DNA of 64,000 bases from Gordonia crocea (GTDB lineage: Bacteria > Actinomycetota > Actinomycetes > Mycobacteriales > Mycobacteriaceae), in assembly GCF_009932435.1 (NCBI RefSeq), contig NZ_BJOU01000001.1, forward strand, positions 1,426,001-1,490,000, written 5' to 3'. A program made the position numbers and the translations under genes. The notes beneath the pieces are model-generated. The model was not told where the DNA came from. It was given only the letters and a program-made list of their open reading frames with translations, and did not search any database. Of the stretch, positions 19,205 to 27,694 are shown piece after piece. The first letter of the stretch is position 1. Each line of letters begins with the position of its first letter.

Positions 19205-19305
19205 TGAGCCCGTCAGCAATGCGGGCAACCCGGTGTGAATCCGGGACGGTCGCGCCACTGTGAGTCACCGGTCGCCTCGGCCGCGGGCGAGTCAGGACAC
19301 CGTGC
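19205..19305 (+). ncRNA. Cobalamin riboswitch upstream of cbtBA
   Basis: The leader of cbtB contains the cobalamin aptamer landmarks in order: GCGGGCAACCCGGTGTGAATCCGGGAC (split here as GCGGGCAACCCGG and TGTGAATCCGGGAC), the B12 box-like CGCCACTGTGA at about 19253-19263, and the closing GAGTCAGGACACC near 19289-19301. It lies about 50 bases before the cbtB start codon. It probably lowers cobalt uptake when B12 is plentiful. Boundaries are by eye. A separate 7-bp hairpin lies upstream at about 19151-19172. Confidence 0.85.
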
Positions 19306-19355
19306 TGATCGATGTGAGCAAAGCGGACGCGAGATCCGCCGACGAAAGGACCGCC

Positions 19356-19574
19356 ATGACCCAGGTGAAAGCCGCCGCTCCGCGCGCGCTCGCCGTCCCC
19401 GACCTGTCCGCGCTCAGCGCCGCGCTGCTGCTGACCGCGACGGTGCTGATCGCCGCGCTGGCCTACTACTTCTTGGGCTACGACCAGGGGGCGGTGTCGG
19501 TGTTCGGGTCCGACACCCACGTCCACGAGTTCGTCCACGACGCCCGCCACTTCCTCGGCTTCCCCTGCCACTGA
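19356..19574 (+). CDS. cbtB: Cobalt transporter subunit CbtB
   Basis: A 72-residue protein with one transmembrane helix (ALLLTATVLIAALAYYFLGY) and a histidine-rich C-terminal tail (HVHEFVHDARHFLGFPCH) suited to metal binding, the defining layout of CbtB. The ATG at 19356 is preceded by AAAGGA at good spacing; the longer open frame upstream is riboswitch RNA. CbtB pairs with CbtA, encoded 19 bases downstream, to take up cobalt for B12 synthesis. Control by the upstream cobalamin riboswitch supports this. Confidence 0.9.
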   Translation: MTQVKAAAPRALAVPDLSALSAALLLTATVLIAALAYYFLGYDQGAVSVFGSDTHVHEFVHDARHFLGFPCH

Positions 19575-19593
19575 CGGGCGGTAGACGACAACC

Positions 19594-20388
19594 ATGGAGC
19601 GCAAATTCATCGGCGCCGGGCTTTTTGCTGGCCTGGTAGCCGGAATCGTGTCATTCGTTTTCGCCCGGATCTTCATCGAGCCGCAGGTCGCCAAGGCGAT
19701 CGCCTTCGAGGAGAGTCAGAGCAAGGCCGAGGAGATGGCCCACGCCGCCGAGCATGCCGCCGAGCAGGACCACCACGGTGAGGTGGAGGTCTTCAGCCGC
19801 ACGATCCAGGAGAACTTCGGTGCCGGCGTCGGTACCGTCGTCTTCGCCTTGGCGATGGGCGCCTTCTTCGCCGTTGCCTTCACCGTCCTGTGGGCCTATG
19901 TCGGGCGCCGCTGGCCGTCGACCGACCCGCGTGCCGTCGTCGGTGCGCTGGGGCTGCTCGGCTTCGTCGCCGCATTCGGGGTGCCGTTCTTCGTCTATCC
20001 GGCCAACCCGCCGGCCGTCGGCGACGACGCCACCATCGGTGAGCGCTCCGGGTCCTTCCTGATCATCACCCTGGTCTCGGTCATCGCGATGATCATCGCG
20101 GTGGTCGTCGCGCTGCAATTGCGCGACCGGATCGGCGGTCTGGCCGGGGCGACGATCGCCGGGATCGGCTATCTCGTCGTGATCGGGGTCGCCAAGGAAC
20201 TGCTGCCGGAGTTCCACGAGGTGCCGGCCGGCTTCCCGGCCGCGGTGATCGGAGACTTCCGGGTGTATGCCATCGCCAACCAGGTCGTGCTGTGGACGGT
20301 GCTGACCCTCGTCTTCGCCGCCGCGATCTCGGCGTTCACCCGGCGCACCGAGCAGGCCGCCGGTGACCTGGTCACCGCCGCCCGCTGA
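19594..20388 (+). CDS. cbtA: Cobalt transporter subunit CbtA
   Basis: A 264-residue membrane protein with an N-terminal helix (FIGAGLFAGLVAGIVSFVFARIFIEP, the family signature), a His/Glu-rich soluble loop (HAAEHAAEQDHHGEVEVF, about residues 50-67) and several further helices. CbtA is the main predicted permease of the CbtAB cobalt uptake system. It is in an operon with cbtB behind a cobalamin riboswitch. The next gene's GTG start lies inside the cbtA coding sequence, 26 bases before its end, so all three genes are probably co-translated. Confidence 0.9.
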   Translation: MERKFIGAGLFAGLVAGIVSFVFARIFIEPQVAKAIAFEESQSKAEEMAHAAEHAAEQDHHGEVEVFSRTIQENFGAGVGTVVFALAMGAFFAVAFTVLWAYVGRRWPSTDPRAVVGALGLLGFVAAFGVPFFVYPANPPAVGDDATIGERSGSFLIITLVSVIAMIIAVVVALQLRDRIGGLAGATIAGIGYLVVIGVAKELLPEFHEVPAGFPAAVIGDFRVYAIANQVVLWTVLTLVFAAAISAFTRRTEQAAGDLVTAAR

Positions 20389-20923
20389 GCCCAGGGACGA
20401 GTCGGACCGCGAGGACGCGCCGGTAGCGGCCGGCCCGCTGATCGTGGTCGTCGCCGGGCGCACCGGGCCCAACCACCGGGTGCGCTTCGGCGAGACCGAC
20501 ACCGCGCTGGACGAGCGCGGAAGTGCCGACATCACCGCGTTGGCCGCGCCGCCCGGACCGGTGATCAGCGGCCCGGAGCGGGCCACGCGGGAAACGGCGT
20601 CGCTGCTCTCGAGCGCAGTCATCGTCGACGCGGGGTTGGCCAGCCTGGACGTCGGCCGGTGGACCGGCCTGCTGCCCGAGGAGATCCCGGGGGCGCAGAT
20701 GGCGGCCTGGTTCGCCGACCCGACGGCCCGGCCGCACGGCGGGGAGTCCCTCACGGCATTCGTCGGTCGGATCCAGGCGTGGGCCGTCTCGTCGTCGGCG
20801 TCGTGCCTGGTTGTCGCGGGACCGGTGGCGCAGGCGCTGATCTGCGAGGATGCGGCGTCGTTCTTCGCCGTCGACGTGGTGCCCGGCGCGCAGTACCGGC
20901 TGAGTCAGACGTCGGCGTCGTAG
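20363..20923 (+). CDS. Histidine-phosphatase-superfamily homologue lacking the catalytic His
   Basis: A 186-residue protein whose layout follows phosphoglycerate-mutase-like phosphatases (VRFGETDTALDERG, ISGPERATRETA, ARPHGGESLTAFVGRI). The catalytic RHG motif reads RTG (VVVAGRTGP), and the second catalytic His near the C-terminus (usually SHGG) is replaced in VVAGPVAQAL. It therefore probably lacks classical phosphatase chemistry. Its GTG start overlaps cbtA by 26 bases. The alpha-ribazole phosphatase of B12 synthesis belongs to this superfamily, so a B12-linked or regulatory role is plausible but unproven. It overlaps the globin gene tail to tail by 19 bases. Confidence 0.7.
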   Translation: MTWSPPPAEPRDESDREDAPVAAGPLIVVVAGRTGPNHRVRFGETDTALDERGSADITALAAPPGPVISGPERATRETASLLSSAVIVDAGLASLDVGRWTGLLPEEIPGAQMAAWFADPTARPHGGESLTAFVGRIQAWAVSSSASCLVVAGPVAQALICEDAASFFAVDVVPGAQYRLSQTSAS

Positions 20924-21321
20924 GTGGCCAGGGCCGCGTCGGCCCACTGCGCGATCACCTCGGCCCACTGCGATTCCATCGCCGGAGACCACTGCTCGCC
21001 CAGTCCGCTGCGGATCTCGTCGACGATCACACCGAACATCGTTTCGATCATCGGCCGGGTCACCTCGTAAGCGATGTGGTCCATCACCCACGAGGTGGAG
21101 TTGCCCGGGGACAGGGTGCCGTCGGCGAGGTCGATGAGGATGCCGAAGATGCTCGACATCATCCGCCGGGGGATCAGGGCGTCGCCGGCGAAGAGTTCCT
21201 CGGCGTCGGGGTGGGCCGCGTAGAAGCGGGTGTAGATCGCCGGTGCCGGATCGCCGTGCGCTTCTTCGTACCGCATCAGGGAACGGGCCACCGCGGTGTC
21301 GTCGGGGACCGGGCATGCCAT
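20905..21321 (-). CDS. Globin-like protein
   Basis: A 138-residue all-helical protein. AIYTRFYAAHPDAEELFAGD resembles the C-D helix region of globins and related haem proteins (Phe in FYAAHP), followed by LIPRRMMSSIFGILIDLADG and a His in the VMDHIAYE segment. This fits single-domain bacterial globins, but I cannot place the proximal histidine with certainty. Upstream, MACPVPDDTAVARSLMRYEEAHGDP looks like the A-B helices. It is convergent with the cbtBA operon. Oxygen or nitric oxide handling would be family knowledge only. Confidence 0.6.
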   Translation of the reverse strand: MACPVPDDTAVARSLMRYEEAHGDPAPAIYTRFYAAHPDAEELFAGDALIPRRMMSSIFGILIDLADGTLSPGNSTSWVMDHIAYEVTRPMIETMFGVIVDEIRSGLGEQWSPAMESQWAEVIAQWADAALATYDADV

Positions 21322-21378
21322 GGCGTCATCGTGGCACGCACGGGCGGGTAACCGAAGGGTGAGGGACTTTGTACCCGG

Positions 21379-22224
21379 TCAGGCCTGGCGGGCGAGTTGG
21401 ACCATCTCGCGCAGGCCCATGCCGGCCTTGGTGCCGCCGTCGCACAGGATGTCGACGCCGGTGAGGTAGCCGGGTTTCTCGCTCGCGCAGAAGGCGAGCA
21501 ACTCGGCGATCTCCTCCGGCCGGCCGAAGCGTTTGAGGGCGGCGAACTCGGTGAGTTTGCCGGCCCCGCCGTCATTTTCGATCCGGCCCATCTCGGTGTC
21601 GAAGGACCCCGGCGACACCGACAGGATCCGTGCGCCCTTGGCGCCGAAGGCGGCCGCGCGGTCGGCGGAGTACCAGACGACGAACGCCTTCGAGATCGGG
21701 TAGGCCTGCGCGGCCGCCATCTTCCGCCCGGTCCGGGTGGCCGCCGCGACGAGCTTGCGCCGGAACTTCGCGACGTCGGTGGAGGCGTAGCGGAAGGCGC
21801 GGGTGGGGATCAGGAAGCCGGGGACCATTTGGGCGGCGATCGATGCCACGTTGACCAGGGCGAAGCCCTCGTTCGCGACGGCCAGCGCGGCCTCGCCGAT
21901 GTGGATTGTGCCGACCGCGTTGATCTCGATAAGCTTTTCCGCCGACGCCATGTGCGGACTCACCCCGGCGGCGTGCACCACCGCGCGCAAGCCGCCGGCC
22001 GCGGCCGCCACGGCAAAGACCGCGTCGACCTGGTCGCGGCTGGTGATGTCGGCGACGACGAATTCGGCCGAGCCGCCGTTCGCCTCGATCTGGGCGACGG
22101 CCTGCCCGAGCGACGTCTCGTCGACGTCGGTCAGGACGATGTGGTGATCGGCCGCCAGGATCATGGCCGTCGCCAATCCCATTCCGCGTGCGCCGCCGGT
22201 GACTATTGCCGCTTTGTCCGCCAT
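21379..22224 (-). CDS. Short-chain dehydrogenase/reductase
   Basis: A 281-residue classical SDR. The cofactor loop TGGARGMG is near residues 10-17, an Asp after beta-2 (LTDVDE) suggests NAD(H), NNA is replaced by HAAGVS, and the active-site Tyr/Lys appear as AYPISKAFVVWY (YxxxK: Y-P-I-S-K). The catalytic Ser lies in VNVASIAAQM. The C-terminal PGYLTGVDILCDGGTKAG is the usual SDR tail. An insertion around residues 130-170 (TRAFRYASTDVAKFRRKLVAAATRTGRK) is unusual. Substrate is unknown. It is 30 bases from the beta-lactamase-fold hydrolase on the same strand. Confidence 0.9.
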   Translation of the reverse strand: MADKAAIVTGGARGMGLATAMILAADHHIVLTDVDETSLGQAVAQIEANGGSAEFVVADITSRDQVDAVFAVAAAAGGLRAVVHAAGVSPHMASAEKLIEINAVGTIHIGEAALAVANEGFALVNVASIAAQMVPGFLIPTRAFRYASTDVAKFRRKLVAAATRTGRKMAAAQAYPISKAFVVWYSADRAAAFGAKGARILSVSPGSFDTEMGRIENDGGAGKLTEFAALKRFGRPEEIAELLAFCASEKPGYLTGVDILCDGGTKAGMGLREMVQLARQA

Positions 22225-22254
22225 GACGTGGAGCCTAGCGGGGTGCGCCGACCC

Positions 22255-23460
22255 CTACGCCGGGAGCGAGTGGTTGATCGTCGTCGTGAGGGAGCGGTAG
22301 CGGGCCGAGTCGTACCCGCTGACGGGCTTACCGCTGCTGACGATGCCGACGGCGAGCTCGCGCGACGGGTCGGCCCACGTGACCACCTGGGTCAGACCGG
22401 CGTTGCCGAAGGCGTGCTCGGCGTCGGCGCCGAATGGGCCGTACCGCTTGTCGCCGAGCATGAACCCGGTACCCCAGCGCAGGGGGGCGCCGCCGACGGC
22501 GACGTCGGGCCGCAACCGGCGCCGTTGGCGCACCGCGTCGGGAATCGTCGTCGGCGCCAACACCCGGGTGCCGTCGAGCTCGCCGCCGAGGCGCAGGAAC
22601 TCCGCGAAGCGGGACAGTTCGACGGCGGTGGACACGAGGTTCGACGACGGGACCACGTCGGTGAGGTAGGCGGCGCTGTTGGAGACGGGGATGATGTCGG
22701 CCATCGTCCCGCCGACCGCCTTGCGGAACACCGCGTCGACGGGGCCGGGTTCGGCATGCCCGGTGACGTGGCTGGGCGCGACGAGCCCCACGTCGGCGGC
22801 GTCGACCCCGAAGTTGGTCCAGCGGAAGCCGAACGGGTCGAGGAAGGTCTGTGCGGCGATGTCGCGGATGCCGGTGCCGGTGGCGGCGAGCACCAACTCG
22901 CGGATCAACGGACCCCACGTCAACCCGTGGTACATGTGCAGGGTGCCGGGCGGGTAGATCGGGCGCAGGTTGCGCAGCATGGCGCGCGCGTAGTCGCTTT
23001 CCCGCATCCGGCGCGGATCGGGTCGGGGGCCGGTGAGCAGGGGGACCCCGGCCCGATGGGTCAGGACGTGGTCGATGGTGGTGCGGCCCTTGCCGTGGGC
23101 GCCGTACTCCGGCAGATAGTCGGTGACCCGGTCGGAGAGCCGCCACACGCCTTGATCGCGCAGGTGCAACACGATGGTGGCGGCCAACCCCTTGCCGGCC
23201 GAGTAGCAGCAAAACGGCGTGTCGACGGTGACCGGGATCTGCTCCGCGTCGGGCGGGTCGAGGGGACCGGCGCCCCAGGCGTGGCCGACGGCGCGGTTGA
23301 GCACCACGCGCCCGCGTCGGCGCACGCAGACCTGGATGGCGGGTTGCTGACCGGCGCGGTACCAGTCCAACGCCGACGACCAGATCGCCTCGATTGCGCC
23401 CCGTTCGGCGCTGGTCGGCTCCTCGTCGCCGACGTCGGTCACCGCCGTTAGGTCATCCAT
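22255..23460 (-). CDS. Beta-lactamase-fold serine hydrolase/esterase
   Basis: A 401-residue class C-type serine hydrolase. The SxxK nucleophile motif is in CYSAGKGLAA, the tyrosine motif region is MYHGLTWG, and the third element around GTGFMLGDKRYGPFGADAEHAFGNAGLTQ resembles the esterase branch (EstB, mycobacterial LipE/LipL-like) rather than true beta-lactamases. No signal peptide is visible, so it is probably cytosolic and acts on ester substrates. I chose the ATG at 23460 (MDDLTAVTDVG); the upstream open frame overlaps the divergent promoter. It is divergent from an acyl-CoA dehydrogenase gene. Confidence 0.87.
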   Translation of the reverse strand: MDDLTAVTDVGDEEPTSAERGAIEAIWSSALDWYRAGQQPAIQVCVRRRGRVVLNRAVGHAWGAGPLDPPDAEQIPVTVDTPFCCYSAGKGLAATIVLHLRDQGVWRLSDRVTDYLPEYGAHGKGRTTIDHVLTHRAGVPLLTGPRPDPRRMRESDYARAMLRNLRPIYPPGTLHMYHGLTWGPLIRELVLAATGTGIRDIAAQTFLDPFGFRWTNFGVDAADVGLVAPSHVTGHAEPGPVDAVFRKAVGGTMADIIPVSNSAAYLTDVVPSSNLVSTAVELSRFAEFLRLGGELDGTRVLAPTTIPDAVRQRRRLRPDVAVGGAPLRWGTGFMLGDKRYGPFGADAEHAFGNAGLTQVVTWADPSRELAVGIVSSGKPVSGYDSARYRSLTTTINHSLPA

Positions 23461-23561
23461 GATCGCCAACGATAGTGACGCCTGGCACAATGAGCCGAAA
23501 CTGAAACATGTTCTACCCGGGCCGCCGTGGCCGGGAGGGGACATCCACACCGGGAGGCGCA

Positions 23562-24791
23562 ATGTTCGAATGGTCCGACGAAGATCTCATGGTGCGCGAT
23601 GCGTTGCGCTCGTTCATCGACAAGGAGATCCGGCCGCACATCGACGAACTCGAAACCGGGCAGCTGCCGCCCTATGACATCACCCGGAAGCTGTTGGCCA
23701 CCTTCGGCGTCGACGCGATGAACCGCGAACAGCTGGAGAAGGAGCTGGCCGCCGAGGAGGCCGGCGAAACCAAGTCGAAGGGCGGCGGTGGCGGCACCCT
23801 GTCGTCGTCGATGGCACTGATCCTGAACATGGAACTCGCCGGCGTGAGCCTGGGCCTGGTGGGGTCGATGGGCGTCAGCATGGGGCTGACCGTCTCGACG
23901 ATCCGCTCGCGCGGGACGCTGGCCCAGAAACGGCGGTGGCTGCCCGAACTGGTCACCATGGAGAAGGTCGGCGCCTGGGCCATCACCGAGCCCGACAGCG
24001 GGTCGGACGCCTTGGGCGGCATGAAGACCACCGTGCGCCGCGACGGCGACGGCGGCTACCTCCTCAAGGGGCAGAAGACCTTCATCACCAACGGCCCCTA
24101 CGCCGACACCATCGTCGTGTTCGCCAAGCTCGACGAAGGCGACGACACCCCCATCCGGGACCGCAAGGTGCTGACCTTCGTCCTCGACAAGGGGATGGAG
24201 GGCCTCACCCAGGGCAAGCCGTTCAAGAAGATGGGCATGATGAGCTCGCCCACCGGCGAGTTGTTCTTCGACGACGTCAAGCTGTCCGCCGACCGCCTCC
24301 TGGGCGAGACTGAGGACACCGGGTCGGACAAGCGCGGCGGCGAGGGCGCGAAGGCGGGCTTCACCGCCGAGCGCGTCGGCATCGCGGCGCTGAGCCTGGG
24401 CATCATCAACGAGTGTCTGCGGCTGTCGCTCGACTACGCCAAGAACCGCAAGCTGTGGGGACAGGAGATCGCCCAGTTCCAGCTCATCCAGCTCAAGCTC
24501 GCCGAGATGGAGGTCGCCCGTCTCAACGTGCAGAACATGCTCTTCGTCGCGATGGAGGCGATGAAGGCGGGCAAGCCGCCGACGCTGGCGCAGGCCTCGG
24601 CGATGAAGCTGTACTCCTCACGCGCGGCCACCGAGGTCGCCATGGAGGCCGTCCAGCTGTTCGGCGGCAACGGCTACATGGCCGAGTACCGGGTCGAGCA
24701 GCTCGCGCGCGACGCCAAGTCGCTGATGATCTACGCCGGCTCCAACGAGATCCAGGTGACGCACGTGGCGAAGGGCCTGTTGCGCGGCTGA
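23562..24791 (+). CDS. Acyl-CoA dehydrogenase
   Basis: A 409-residue FAD enzyme. It has AWAITEPDSGSDALGGMKTT (flavin-binding motif), QKTFITNGPYADTIVVFAK, and the C-terminal QLFGGNGYMAEYRVEQLARDAKSLMIYAGSNEIQ. The Glu usually found in IYEGT is Ala here (IYAGS); a Glu in AERVGIAAL may be the catalytic base, as in isovaleryl-CoA dehydrogenase-type enzymes. A Gly/Lys-rich insert (GETKSKGGGGG, about residues 74-84) is unusual. The ATG at 23562 follows GGGAGG. It probably oxidises branched or medium acyl-CoA; the exact substrate is unknown. Confidence 0.92.
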   Translation: MFEWSDEDLMVRDALRSFIDKEIRPHIDELETGQLPPYDITRKLLATFGVDAMNREQLEKELAAEEAGETKSKGGGGGTLSSSMALILNMELAGVSLGLVGSMGVSMGLTVSTIRSRGTLAQKRRWLPELVTMEKVGAWAITEPDSGSDALGGMKTTVRRDGDGGYLLKGQKTFITNGPYADTIVVFAKLDEGDDTPIRDRKVLTFVLDKGMEGLTQGKPFKKMGMMSSPTGELFFDDVKLSADRLLGETEDTGSDKRGGEGAKAGFTAERVGIAALSLGIINECLRLSLDYAKNRKLWGQEIAQFQLIQLKLAEMEVARLNVQNMLFVAMEAMKAGKPPTLAQASAMKLYSSRAATEVAMEAVQLFGGNGYMAEYRVEQLARDAKSLMIYAGSNEIQVTHVAKGLLRG

Positions 24792-24804
24792 CCCGACGGG
24801 CTGA

Positions 24805-26304
24805 TCAGGCGGGGGCGCGCAGCGGCGCCTCCGCCTTCTCGTAGCTCAAGAACCCGTCGTCGACGGCGCCCTTGCGGAGGTTCTTGACGTCGTGGGAGAC
24901 CGCCATCGTCGTCTTCCACGGTTCTTCGACGCCCTGCTTGGGGAGCAGGTGCAGGGCCCGCTTGACGTAGCCGGCGTCGAAGTCGAGCATCGGTCGCGTC
25001 CCCATTCCCGCGGGGGCGACGGGGCGCACCGACGTGTAACCGCCGCCGTCCATGTGGCTCAGCACGCGGCAGAACCACTCGCACAGCAGGCCGATCTTCA
25101 GCGTCCACGACGAGTTGGTGTAGCCGATCGCGATGATGAAGTTCGGTACCCCCGACATCATCGCGCCGCGGTAGACGATCGTCGACGCCGGGTCGACCGG
25201 CTCGCCGTCGATCGACAGGGCCATCCCGCCGAACAACTGCAGGTTCAGCCCCGTCGCGGTGATGATGATGTCGGCGTCGAGGTGCTCGCCGCTCTCGAGC
25301 TGGATGCCGGTGGTGTCGAAGGTCGCGATTTTGCCCGTGGCGATCGACGCGTGGCCGTGCCGGATCTCCCGATACATGTCCCCGTCGGGGACGGCGCACA
25401 GGCGCTGGTCCCACGGGTCGTAGGGCGGGTTGAAGTGGGTGTCGACGTCGTAGCCGTCGGGGAGCTGCATGGCGTTGACCTTGCGGATCGCCTTGCGGGC
25501 GGCCTTCGGGAACCGCTGGCAGAACTGGTAGAGGGCCTTCTGCTGGAGGATGGCGCGCTGGCGGTTCACGCGGAAGCCGCGGTCATCGCCGAGCAGGCGC
25601 ATGGTGGCCTTTGCGATGGGATCCTCACGGGGCACCGACATGATGTAGGACGGTGTGCGCTGGAGCATCGTGATGTGCTCGGTGTCGGGCGCCATGGACG
25701 GCATGAGGGTGACGGCGGTGGCGCCGCTGCCGATGATCACGACCTTCTTGCCCTTGTAGTCGAGGTCCTCGGGCCAGTGCTGGGGGTGGATGATCTGCCC
25801 CTCGAAGGAGTCCTGGCCGGGGAATTCGGGTGCGTAGCCCTCGTCGTAGTTGTAGTAGCCGGTGCCGGAGAAGATCCAGCGCGCGGTGACGGTGTCGGGC
25901 TTCTTGCGACCGGTCTTGTCGGTGTGGGCGACGGTCAGCCGCCAGAGCTGTTCGGCCTCCGACCAGTCCGCGGCGGTGACCCGGCGGTTGAACGCGATGG
26001 TGTCGGCCAGGTTGTCGTCGGCGACGGCCTCGTGCAGGTACTCGAGGATGCGCGGTGCGTCGGCGATGGTCTGCGGGTCGGTCCACGGCTTGAACTCGTA
26101 GCCGAAGGTGTAGAGGTCGCTGTCGGAGCGGATGCCCGGGTAGCGGAACAGGTCCCAGGTGCCGCCGATCCGCTCGCGCGACTCGAGGATCGCGAAGGAC
26201 TTCGTCGGATGCTCGGTGCGCAGGTAGTGCGCGGCACCGATGCCGGAGATTCCGGCGCCGATGATCACGACGTCATAGTCGGGGATGGAGGTGGTCGAGG
26301 TCAT
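24805..26304 (-). CDS. EthA-like Baeyer-Villiger flavin monooxygenase
   Basis: A 499-residue FAD/NADPH monooxygenase. GAGISGIGAAHYL (FAD) is near residues 16-28, GGTWDLFRYPGIRSDSDLYTF follows, and the complete type I BVMO fingerprint FEGQIIHPQHWP sits directly before the NADPH loop VVIIGSGATAVTL. These features and the length fit mycobacterial EthA, which oxidises ketones and activates thioamide drugs. AGGAG lies at good spacing before the ATG at 26304. It is divergent from a PucR-type regulator instead of the TetR-type EthR found next to ethA in M. tuberculosis, so control and substrate probably differ. Confidence 0.9.
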   Translation of the reverse strand: MTSTTSIPDYDVVIIGAGISGIGAAHYLRTEHPTKSFAILESRERIGGTWDLFRYPGIRSDSDLYTFGYEFKPWTDPQTIADAPRILEYLHEAVADDNLADTIAFNRRVTAADWSEAEQLWRLTVAHTDKTGRKKPDTVTARWIFSGTGYYNYDEGYAPEFPGQDSFEGQIIHPQHWPEDLDYKGKKVVIIGSGATAVTLMPSMAPDTEHITMLQRTPSYIMSVPREDPIAKATMRLLGDDRGFRVNRQRAILQQKALYQFCQRFPKAARKAIRKVNAMQLPDGYDVDTHFNPPYDPWDQRLCAVPDGDMYREIRHGHASIATGKIATFDTTGIQLESGEHLDADIIITATGLNLQLFGGMALSIDGEPVDPASTIVYRGAMMSGVPNFIIAIGYTNSSWTLKIGLLCEWFCRVLSHMDGGGYTSVRPVAPAGMGTRPMLDFDAGYVKRALHLLPKQGVEEPWKTTMAVSHDVKNLRKGAVDDGFLSYEKAEAPLRAPA

Positions 26305-26413
26305 GTCTACTCCTGGGGGTGTGAACCGTATGACAAGCGTGCGCCTGTTCGGTGGGCATGAGCAATGGTGATTTGAACCAATAGCAGGGTCCTGCTGGTG
26401 CATAATCAACCTC
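26305..26413. promoter_or_regulatory. Divergent promoter region between BVMO and PucR-type regulator
   Basis: A 109-base gap between divergent starts. CATAAT at about 26401-26406 is a plausible -10 element for the regulator gene, with a GCAGGGTCCTGC palindrome just upstream (about 26385-26396) as a candidate operator. No convincing -35 element was identified. Binding by the neighbouring regulator is inferred from position only. Confidence 0.4.
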
Positions 26414-27616
26414 ATGACCGAAGACTGGCCACCGCCGTCGCCGGAAGCCGCCGAGGTCATCCTCGCGGCGATCAACGTGGTGGCGGTGCTGCCGCAAGAC
26501 TGGGTCGACGAGTACAACGCCGCCGCGTTGCGCGGGGTGCGGCTGATGGAGATCGCCGACGACCGGGTGCTGGCCGAAGCGCTGCGGTACACGAATGAGG
26601 CCAACCTCGCCCAGTGGATCGGCTCCAACCGCGTCGCGCCGGGGCGGCGGGTTCCGGTGCGCGACGTCGAGGAACGCGCCGACATGACCCGGGAGATGGT
26701 TCGACGGGGACTCGATGCCGGAATGCTCGACGCCTTCCGCACCGCCCAGTCCGTCGCTTGGCGCCGGTGGATGGACGTGTGCTTCTCGGTGACCGACGAC
26801 GCCGAGGTGCTGCGCGAGGTGTTGGACGTGACCTCGCAGTCGGCGGCCGCCTTCGTCGACGACACGGTCGAGGCGCTGGCCGAGCAGATCTCGGTGGCCC
26901 GCGCGCAACTCGCCGGTGACACCCACGCGGAGCGTCGCGCCGCGGTGGCCCTGGTGTTGGAGGGGGCGCCGATCACCGACTCGCGGGCCGAATCCCAACT
27001 GCGCTACCGGCTGTCGGGCCCCCAGACCGCGGTGGTGCTCAGCGGTTCCGACTCGTCGACGAGCCGGCTCGAGGCCGTATGCGACGCCATCATGGCGGCC
27101 AACCGGTTGGACCGTCGACTCACCGTGCTGGCCGGTGCGGACCGGCTGTGGGTGTGGTTTCCGGTGGACAGCCTGGTCGTCGGGGAGCCGGACGTCCCCG
27201 AGGGGATCCGCGTCATCGTCGGGTCGGCCGGACACGGACGAGAAGGGTTCCGCAACAGTCACTTTCAAGCCTTGGGTGCCGAGCAGGTGTTGATCCGACT
27301 GGGGTCGTCGCGGACCGTCGTCCATGCCGAGGAACTCGCGCTGATCGGGGCGATGAGTGATGACCCGCGGACCGTCGACGAGTTCGTCGCCCGGACACTG
27401 GGTGATCTCGCGGGGGCCGACCCGGAACTGCGGGAGTGCATGTGGGTCTGGTTCGCGGAGAAGTGCAACTCGACCTCGACGGCCGCGCGGCTGTTCACCC
27501 ACCGCAACACGGTGGTGCGACGCCTGGCCCGCGCCGAGGAGTTGTTGCCCATGGCGCTCGGCCGCAACGCGATCGCCGTCGCGACCGCGCTGGAGGTGCA
27601 GCGGTGGCGGCAGTGA
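26414..27616 (+). CDS. PucR/CdaR-family transcriptional regulator
   Basis: A 400-residue regulator with an N-terminal helical sensing region, a central GGDEF-related PucR domain (TAVVLSGSDSSTSRLEAVCDAI to HFQALGAEQ) and a C-terminal PucR helix-turn-helix, NSTSTAARLFTHRNTVVRRLARAEELLP (residues about 357-384). The family usually activates catabolic genes on sensing a metabolite. It is divergent from the EthA-like monooxygenase, the obvious target. The ATG at 26414 follows a CATAAT-containing promoter closely, so the leader is very short. Confidence 0.87.
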   Translation: MTEDWPPPSPEAAEVILAAINVVAVLPQDWVDEYNAAALRGVRLMEIADDRVLAEALRYTNEANLAQWIGSNRVAPGRRVPVRDVEERADMTREMVRRGLDAGMLDAFRTAQSVAWRRWMDVCFSVTDDAEVLREVLDVTSQSAAAFVDDTVEALAEQISVARAQLAGDTHAERRAAVALVLEGAPITDSRAESQLRYRLSGPQTAVVLSGSDSSTSRLEAVCDAIMAANRLDRRLTVLAGADRLWVWFPVDSLVVGEPDVPEGIRVIVGSAGHGREGFRNSHFQALGAEQVLIRLGSSRTVVHAEELALIGAMSDDPRTVDEFVARTLGDLAGADPELRECMWVWFAEKCNSTSTAARLFTHRNTVVRRLARAEELLPMALGRNAIAVATALEVQRWRQ

Positions 27617-27694
27617 ACCCCACCGGTCGACGTCCGTTTTGGCGGTTTCTGCGGTTGGCACCCCGAACCTGAGCGACCGGCCTATCGTCGATCT

